Assembly: GCA_914767715.1 (NCBI GenBank)
Contig: OU612066.1
Span: 10,295,001 to 10,359,000 of the forward strand
DNA: 64,000 bases
Direction: 5' to 3'
Origin: Membranipora membranacea
Taxonomy: Eukaryota; Bryozoa; Gymnolaemata; Cheilostomatida; Membraniporidae
Part shown: piece after piece, positions 56,275-64,000 of the stretch
How the letters are laid out: each line of letters starts with the position of its first letter
Position numbering within the stretch: the stretch's first letter is position 1
Notes under the pieces: model-generated
Told to the model about the DNA's origin: nothing
The model's input: the letters and a program-made list of their open reading frames with translations, nothing else
Database searches by the model: none
Made by a program: the position numbers and the translations under genes

Positions 56275-59200
56275 TTACATACGGCGATATCTTTTATTGA
56301 GTGTGTTTGGCTCACTGCTACGTCTCTTTGTTTTTTTCTGGAACGCGACATGATCATTATCCTCACTTGCTGAATAAACTGAGGAGAGATCTTCCTTTGA
56401 GGTTTCCAAAGTCCAGCTATGCCTTCTTGACAAACTGTTAAATGGTAGCTTGGTGTGATGGAGGCTGTTTAACCTTGAGTTGATAATGTGGTTTAGCTTG
56501 TGAAGCCTAGATAGGTCTTCTACTGTCACATCACTGTTGTTATTATTCTCACAGTGGAAGCGTAGGGTTTGCTTTCTACTAGCGCTTACTGATGTTCTCA
56601 GTGTTAGCTCTGATATGCTGCGAATTAGTTCCAAGGATGCCATACTCGCTAGTCTTGCCGCTTTTCGTCGCCTTTTCTTAGTTTTGCACAGCTGTTGCAT
56701 CATAACTACTCTGAATCTTTTGCCCATTACAGCAAATATGAGGAAGTTCGTGCTGGAGTTTATATAAACCAGAAGGTCACTAAAAATCTGCAAACAAACA
56801 CGTCTGGTTAGTATAATACAAATTATAATATGAAGTGTGCTCCAAATAAAATCATAGGGTTTAAAAACTTGTAAAATCAGATATAATCAATCAGATAGGT
56901 CAGTCAGCCAATCAACAGACACTTAAGTTCCAGGAATTCCTGCCAATAGAGTTCCATTCAAAACCAGAACTTAGCAGGCAAAATTGTAAAATATTTTGAA
57001 ATGCACAGCTGATCAAAGTCCCAGGTTATCAATAATTACGCCTACAGTTTGTTGGTTGAGGTAAGATAATTTATTGAGATCTCTGGTCTGATGATCTTAC
57101 CTCATAAGTATCCATCACGGGAGCATTCATTATTATGAGTATTTCTAGGGCCAGACTCGGAGTTGTGCACACAATAAATCTGATAATTATACACATGACA
57201 GTACGAGTTATCCCCTCCTCAAACACGGCTAGCTTTGCTGAACTCTGAAAAGTGACGCAAATCGGGTGGATTAATTCAACATGAGTTGAGAAACTACTTC
57301 CTCGAAATGACTTGCCATCCATGCTCAAATCAAATTAAGGACTATAATTTCTTGGTGCTGAGGAGACAGGTATAAGCTCATCACAGAATTCTGTTTTGAT
57401 TGCGTGACTATATGTAGCCAATGTGATGGCTCTAATTGGTCTGATTGGGGGGGGGGGAGACTCATCCCAAACAATCAGAGCCAACAAGTTAGCTCGGTGT
57501 AAGACATAACAAAGGAGTACATTCATTGATACAATTGAAGGTCTATATCTTAAATGGTTTTGGTTCGGTTGCCGCTGAATCAACTTTGGTAGACTTACAT
57601 TTCTTTTGAGAATTTTAGGTTTATGGCTGGTGAGAGAGGAACGCTTGTGTCTAGCTCTGTTAATGTGCTTGATGAGGAGAACATTCATACAGAGGAGGAT
57701 GGCTAGAGGGATTATATACATTGTAATGAAGTAAAGCACCACAGTATATATAAGCTGGTAATAGCTATTCTTCATCAGACTTGTCTTCTCTTTTATCCAT
57801 AGTGTATCATTACTGCAAGTATCTACAGTTTCTTTCAGAGTGAACTAAAAATTGATGAAAAATTTTATTTGATAAGCCATATTGTAAATTGATGTAGCTA
57901 TGGCTGGCGGACGCCCTTATGCACCATATCTGCTACAAACTACAAACTCTTGCTTGTGATATTTCAGGTAAAGAAGAGCTGTTAGCTTGAGAAGACATGG
58001 TCATGAGTATTATGGATCAAATGTAACTCTTGTTTTTGTTGATCATTACTGGTGTAAATATCTGCTTAATTGTGTTTGATAGTAACATGCCTCACCTCAA
58101 AAGCTCTCGGGATGTTACAGAAAGTGACCAATGAGATCATCAATAACAGATAATATCTGGCTCTTCTTATAGTGCAAAGTTTAGTGGCTTTCAGTGGCTT
58201 CGATACTACTATATATCTATCAATGGTCACCAAAACTATACACCATGTACTGAAAATAGAAAAGAAACAAGTGAAATTATATTCCAAATCAGCTGTCTTG
58301 CATTATTGACAACAATCCATGATTAATATAAAAAAACATAGTTCCAATTAATGAAAAGATATAAGAAACAACCTAATTATTACTCCAAAATATAGCTAAT
58401 GTGTTTGTTCTGATTGGTCGGATGGAGTTAGTCTCTTCCCAACACAACCAATCAGAGCCAACACCAGGAGTTTAAGTTTCCTCACCTGCAGTTCTGAGCC
58501 CAATGGGATATCGGATTGCTTACAATGAAGAAATAATCTTTGTAGTCCCAGAACACATGTCCAGCCCCGGTGTACGGGAATCCAGAGTGTAGGACGTTAG
58601 AGAAAAGCCCATCCACCAGCAGAATGTTATCTAAGATGGCTAAGGCTAAAAGAAGTACTGTATTTGAGTTCTTAACTGGATCCAAGCAGTATACTGACAC
58701 AACTATGCTATTCCCAATTATACCTATAATATAGAAAAGAAATACTTACTATCATCATATCATATTAGTATTGTCTTCCCTTTATACAGGTGGGAACAAC
58801 ACCACATATGTCAGCCCCAGTGATCGACAATGTAAAGGTTGGTGCCCATATATCATGCGCAAAGTTTCAATATGTTTATGTATAAGACTCAAACAAAGTC
58901 TAAGCTTTAGTTCCACATGTCTGCACTGCTCCATAGGGCTTACTTGCCATCATACTATTGTACCCGTTATGAGCTAAGCTTTATTAAATTTGTGTACATC
59001 CTGGTTACCCACATCTAGACTTTGAGTACAGGTATTGGATCAGTATCTGTACCCAGTCTGCCAGCTTAAATTTGTGTGAAATAAGAGCCTACTCATACTG
59101 CTGAGCTCAGATCCTAGTAATACAAACTAGATATATGGCCAATAGAGTGATAATAGCTGATAGAAAGTTTAAAACTGTGGAAGACAAGCACATTTCCACA

Positions 59201-59431
59201 ATGCCAACCCTTGTTACATATTCCCTACATTTTCAATGTTTGATGTCACTTACCGAGTGCAACAATGACTAGAAGAATAATAACGTTTGCAAAGAACAAA
59301 ACTTCCTTAGTGCTTGTAAAGTCATGGCAATGTTCATGATCGTGGTGATCTTCGTCAGAATTACTCCCATGGTGCAGTTCTGTTGTAAAGTTTCTGAGTA
59401 CGTTGGTTAGGTTATCCACAGCAGATGCCAT
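56275..59431 (-). CDS. Class A peptide GPCR, FMRFamide-receptor-like
   Basis: Seven-helix rhodopsin-type receptor, probably for an amidated neuropeptide. Exons in transcript order: 59431-59254, 58723-58486, 58249-58096, 57844-57599, 57244-57101, 56787-56275; 490 aa, all phases consistent. The N-tail has two N-glycosylation sites (N7LT, N14FT) and a His-rich cluster before TM1 (about 43-63). TM1 carries GNS; TM3 ends with TIDRYIVVSKPL (DRY at 149-151), and ICL2 continues KATKLCTIRRAR, which resembles FMRFamide receptors. ECL2 has DTC. TM6 lacks the usual CWxP and has CTTP. TM7 ends INSSTNFLIF (N330), the NSxxNFxxY-like form of insect neuropeptide receptors. The C-tail (about 140 residues) is basic and Ser-rich. 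Ligand unknown; the subfamily assignment is from motif recall. Confidence 0.85.
57420..57490. repeat. CTGATTGGT-family hairpin in GPCR intron 4
   Basis: Left arm about AATGTGATGGCTCTAATTGG (57420 on), right arm CAATCAGAGCCAACA; the loop contains a G-run. Related to copies at 26346 and 58398. Confidence 0.6.
58398..58465. repeat. CTGATTGGT-family hairpin in GPCR intron 2
   Basis: Left arm TGTTCTGATTGGT and right arm ACCAATCAGAGCCAACA pair imperfectly. The loop holds GGATGGAGTTAGTCTCTTCC, similar to the GGATGGAGGAGTGTGTTGG loop of the copy at 26346. Confidence 0.65.
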
Positions 59432-61084
59432 GGTTTGAACTAAAACTCTGCTTCATAAGAAGAGACGATGCTGATGATGATGTTTCATGCAGGAAGTACA
59501 TCCAAAATATGGCAGAACTACAGATAATTCTACTTGAAACCTTTACAAGTGATTCCTTATCCTATTACCCCCATAATCCAATTAATCGCCAGCAGGCTAA
59601 TAGCTTACAGGGTATTTCCTTGCACTGCAAAAACCAGCTGTTTGTTTAGAAATATGAACATCCGACAGCAAAGTCTAGATGCTAATCTTCAGTATCAACT
59701 ATCGATGAGTTAGAAATTTCTGCGGCAATATGTTGTTCTACAAAAAATATTATTATTCATTGCTGTCTAATTTGTTGCTTAGTCAAAATGCCAATTCAAT
59801 GCTCAGCTTACATAATTATTATGTGAGTTTAATTGTCGTTTTTTATTCCCACACTTTGAATGTTTAATGTTATCTGTAGTCATCAATGTGGCATTTGGGT
59901 CTTTTGTCATGAAGCTGAATGGTTATTCAGGGTAAAAATTGAACTACACAAAAGACACCTGGAGTTGCGCAATATTGTCAATAGCATGCATCATTTTTGA
60001 CCCGGAGTATTTTACCTGAATCCGTAAATTAAGATAGAGGCTTGCCAGATAAATTGTCACTCAAAAGTGAGATTATGCAAGATAATACTTGCGAATAATA
60101 TGCACAGAAAGAATGGTGGACTTATCATCTTTGTTCTATAAATATAGGGCCTTCGAATAAACTTCATTATAATACTACATAATTTTTTTATTTCCTGAAG
60201 TGAACTGTGGCGTTGGAACAGAACTGTTGTGTGTATAGTAGCCTACAAATATTCTGAAGTGACTTTTGGGAAGAAATAATATATTAGCAGTCTGCTGTTA
60301 TCTATCGATAGTAGCATGCAAATTATGCAAGTTTGAGGCACAACGCATAACAAACATAATCTTTTGTTTGTTCCTAGAAAACATTCCCCAATGTGCAGGT
60401 CTTCAATATGATCTTGACACAGGTGGAGCAGCCTATCCATCACATCTAGGGAGGCTCATGTCTTTAAAGGGACATCCGAAATATGCGTTGGAAACCAGGT
60501 GAACAATATGTCTTCTATACCATTGTAGGGCTTACATTTGGCACAAGATATACCACGAGTCAGGTTTTGTCAAGATCTTTTAACGACGTCTCCAATTCGA
60601 CAAAACTATGTATCACTGTGGTTGTTATCACAACACAGTTGCACTATATATAAGAGCAATGATTAGTTAACCTTACCCTCCTTCACTGGAAATTCGTAAT
60701 ACTGATATGAAATACAACTCAGAATGATTCCTGATGAAAACCTAAGCAAATAAACTACGGAGGAAAGGCAGACAAAGAGTACTAAGGGGAACGTTCTGAG
60801 GTCAAGGAGTCTTCCTGCAGAGTTGTGAATGAATGAGAAAGCTGCTGTTTAAGAGGAGTCCAGTTCAAGTTGGCTAGCAGGAGGGAGTTTTTGACAAATC
60901 CTCTCCCCCTGCTTGCGGAACCACTGCTACTGATTGTCCTAGTTTTGGAGTTGTCCTTCAACATGTATATTCTTATTGTAAAGAGTTGTTTGCCCATAAT
61001 TTGATTAGTAGAATTCCGATGTTTAAGTATACATTTAGTAAACACTATTTTTTCTTAGTTTGAAAGCGCCACCTACTTCTAAAT
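59432..61084. other. Divergent intergenic region between GPCR and CECR2 genes
   Basis: The two genes are transcribed away from each other. No exon is recognisable. On the + strand TATA-like sequences occur at 60137-60144 (TATAAATA) and 60645-60653 (TATATATAA), the latter about 430 bp upstream of the CECR2 start. Any promoter role is unproven. Confidence 0.4.
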
Positions 61085-63950
61085 ATGGAGGGTAAGTGGT
61101 TTGGCTTTTTACTCTAGTGTGCAGGGATTACCTTATTATTTACAACACAGTTCATTGTTTTCTCTTTTTTATTGACTGAACTTGAGATCAATGCTTTATC
61201 TATTGTAGAGCTACGTGCCAGATGGGAACTACCCTCTATAGCTCACTTTGTGGCTACTTTTCACAGAATATTCCAACTTCCAGAGCTCCATGTGGAGGTA
61301 ACTTCAATAGAAATTCCCTCCAAATAGTGATTTCCTTAATTTTCAGGGGAAATCCCTGGTTGTCCTGTATGGTGTACATACATCTTTGCTGGAAAAACCT
61401 TCTTTTACCATCCTATGTTTATGTAACTTGTTATATTTCATCACTGAAGTCAATTTCATGAAGCTTTTTGATCTAGTAAACATAAAAAGCAGTAAAACTC
61501 AGCAAAACTAGTCTTATCGCCGCTGCAAAAACTACAAATACTGTTTTGATTTCTTGCCAGAGCGAAGGGTAAACGAGGTGCTCAGAGATAAATTCTGTTT
61601 TCTGTCTAAACCTGTAGTGGTAGTCGGCCAAACATTCCATGATATTTTCTTTTGCAATAAATTGAAATAACATGCAACAAATCAAGTGGAGGTTCTTCAC
61701 CTGTGCGTAGGGAATTCCCTCCTGTCCTATATATTGACCTTTTGAGTTGTTACCTACCCGGTCCCATTTCGATCATAAGAAGTTTGCTCATCACTCGCAG
61801 AGTGTTTTACAATCCTAAGATCATACCAACGAATAATTCTTAGTGAAAATATTACATTGTTATTGTATTCCTTGTTTTAGGAGTTAGAAACAGCCTTCCT
61901 AACGTCATGCACAACAGAAGGTTCTGACTTACTCAATCAGCTGTTGGCAGCCTTACTTGCTGGATACTACAATAGTAAAAATATAGAGTAAGTCAGCACG
62001 ATTATGCAAAGTAATCGAATCTCTGCTTTTGAGCTATTTTACACATCTTCAGAGAGGTTTCTTATACTAGGACGTGAACACCCTCTCTCTTGGCGTGATA
62101 TCCTGCAACTTGATGTGACAGTTAATAGCATTGTCAACTTATTAGTGTTATCCCTGTACATGTCATAGACCATGATAGTAACAAGAGACCACTAAGTAAC
62201 TTGTAATCTGAGAATCATTGGGGAGACTGGATAATGACTATTGCACCCGGTGAATGATTTCTTCCATTTTTTCTTGTAGGTATTATAACTATGAGTCTTC
62301 ACTACGAGATTGTCTTCATCAAAATTGGCAGGTTAAGTTGAAAAAAGGCAACCCTCTGGCATCAGGGGAGTTTAGAAATGTTACACTACACGACAAAGTA
62401 GATATACTCTACTCTCTATGTATGTACAGACTGGACGCTGATGATGTCAACGATTCAGTCAAGGTGAGACATTATCATATGTTATATGGAGGACTTTATA
62501 TCATACATAGTTCTGTATATTATACGGAGGCCTGTGTAATATATGAAGGGCTCTATGTTTTATGGCTACTCTATCAGCTTTGTTGAAACGGCATTATTGA
62601 TAGACTGCGAAGGGTGACTTACACCATTTTTATGCTGGAGTCACTAAGTCTTAAGAAATCTTATCACATAGCAAATCAGGCTATTGTAGCTGCACTAAGA
62701 AATGTTGCACTCGTAGCCTATCAAATTCTAATTTTTGTAACCACAAAGTCAAGCAAGTTGTAGGAAACATTTGTGGTAAGGGTTTGTATACATCAACCAA
62801 GTCAAGACAAAACTGGCATGAGTTTTTGTCTAGAAGCTCAAATGTCAATGCAATGGATTATTTATTTATTTAGGGAATGCATGGAGAGGATATGAGGGTA
62901 GAACCAGTTGGAATGGACAGTGAGAGTTGTACTTACTGGAATTTTAATGATGAGAGGCTATACAAAGAAACTAAAGCACCGGAACCTCCAAAAGAGAAGC
63001 ACAGGTAGTTTATTCAGTCCATTGTAGCAATAGCTTGTGTCTTTGTGCCGCAGGCCCAACATAACTTCAGTTTGCCAAGTTGAGAATAGCAAGAAAGGGT
63101 TTTAAATCTGACCAATTTATTAGAATGATTCATACTGTTTGTGCTGGGGTCAAGACAATGGTCTCAAAGTGTATGATTCATCTCATTGTATCTGTGTTTA
63201 AATTTGTAGGAAAAAGCACAAGCATAAACACAAGCATAAAAAGAAGAAAGGAAAGCACAGGTAAGGCTTTTATAATTGCTTTATTTGTGTGATTTGTTCA
63301 TGTTCAGAGACCACATTATTTTGATGTAGCCACAAACTATTCACCCCCACAGTTATAGAATTGTCAGCTCTTGTTGAAAGTTACATCAGTATTAGACAAC
63401 TCCGAGGGATTGAAAATATTTGTAGAAAATAGTGTTAAACACCAAGGCATAGCGAGGTTTTTGTCTGCACTCCATTCAACACAACCGGAGGGATGTTATT
63501 TAGCTGTCGATTTACTTTACGGTGGTTGATGTATCTAGCAAAAGCTGAGGTTGAATTTTACAACTTTGTCATACCTCCAACCAAGTCGTCTCTAACTCCT
63601 TGCTCCAACGCCCTCAAATTTAATAATCAGTTGAATAAGATAATCAGAACAATTTTTCCTGCAGGCGTATTAGTCTGAATGAAGCACCATCAATATAAAG
63701 CTGTGTACCTCACCTATCTCCATCTTTTTTTTGTGATAATAGAGATTCTGTTGAGTCTGAGGAAGAGGAGGAGGAGCCCACACCACCGCCCCCACAGTTT
63801 GGAGAATGGTCCTTAGTCTGCTCTACAGAGGAGGAATGGCAGACATTAGTGAAAAGCCTTAAAAAGAATAAACATAAACAAGATAAGAAGCTGAAGAAGA
63901 TCATAGTTAATGATTTCCTGCCTCTTATAGCTGATATCATTGTAGAGAAG
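61085..63950 (+). CDS. CECR2: CECR2-type chromatin remodelling subunit, 5' part (gene continues past window)
   Basis: CECR2 pairs with ISWI-family ATPases (CERF complex) and reads acetylated chromatin through a bromodomain that would lie beyond the right edge. Exons in the window: 61085-61091, 61209-61297, 61881-61987, 62280-62463, 62874-63004, 63210-63260, 63743-63950; 259 aa in frame, ending at a GTGAGA donor. The start is ATGGAGG, a seven-base coding part that splices to give MEELRARWELPSIAHFVATF, matching the start of the CECR2 N-terminal helical region. Next come ELETAFLTS, LLAALLAGYY, MYRLDADDV, MRVEPVGMD and the YWNFNDERLYKE motif that corresponds to the YWYFYGTRMYKE of CECR2. A 51-nt exon encodes a run of Lys and His, followed by an acidic stretch and WSLVCSTEEEWQTLVKSL. 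The family is clear; the bromodomain is outside the window. Confidence 0.92.
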
Positions 63951-64000
63951 GTGAGATCTCACGGTTTTAGAATTTGACAGGCTTTTCACTATGTTTTGTT

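Noticed and set aside
60380-60502. Open frame with an acceptor-like CCTAG upstream of CECR2
   Set aside because: It bears no similarity to CECR2, and the conserved N-terminus is already explained by the ATGGAGG exon at 61085.
1-64000. tRNA, rRNA and CRISPR signals
   Set aside because: I found no tRNA B-box with matching arms, no rRNA-like stretch and no regularly spaced direct repeats. The short GGTTCGA-like hits fall inside coding exons or lack a cloverleaf.

Overview
The window comes from an invertebrate animal genome. Genes are split by GT-AG introns of about 100 to 3,200 bp, intergenic DNA is AT-rich, and short hairpin or MITE-like repeats are scattered through introns. The gene set (a Shaw-type K+ channel, an FMRFamide-receptor-like GPCR, CECR2, DUS4L) points to a bilaterian. 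I cannot name the phylum. All gene models below were spliced by hand, and every one keeps an open reading frame across all its junctions.

Layout. (1) 1241-3691 (+): a complete seven-exon tRNA-dihydrouridine synthase of the DUS4L family, 315 aa. (2) 6155-41023 (+): a 35 kb gene with 47 exons in the main model, about 2,256 aa. It encodes a type II membrane protein with a cytoplasmic tail carrying NPxY motifs, one transmembrane helix, a SEA domain, and then a long mosaic of 8 Frizzled-type cysteine-rich domains, 19 LDL-receptor class A modules and 3 EGF modules. The mosaic resolves into a repeated super-unit, Fz-Fz-(LDLa)5-EGF, present three times, plus a fourth copy cut short after LDLa 4. The composition recalls corin, but there is no SRCR and no trypsin domain. 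Two extra in-phase exons ending in stop codons (26568-26644 and 36700-36950) could give shorter isoforms. (3) 42283-50485 (-): a five-exon Shaw/Kv3 voltage-gated K+ channel, 653 aa, with a 39-nt microexon and two possible C-termini. It converges on gene 2. (4) 56275-59431 (-): a six-exon class A peptide GPCR, 490 aa. (5) 61085 to beyond the right edge (+): the 5' part of a CECR2-type chromatin remodelling subunit (259 aa in the window), head-to-head with the GPCR.

The five genes do not form a pathway; this is an ordinary animal gene neighbourhood. The item that stands out is the giant corin-like receptor. It lacks a protease, has an LDLR-type FDNPIY endocytosis motif in a type II tail, has a SEA domain with an intact-looking GSIIV cleavage motif, and grew by duplication of ~500-residue blocks. 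A reasonable but unproven reading is a cleavable endocytic receptor for lipidated or lipoprotein-borne ligands such as Wnts.

Non-coding content: at least three MITE-like elements with long terminal inverted repeats, several perfect or near-perfect foldbacks, two short-hairpin families, two degenerate minisatellites, and no RNA gene or CRISPR array that I could recognise.
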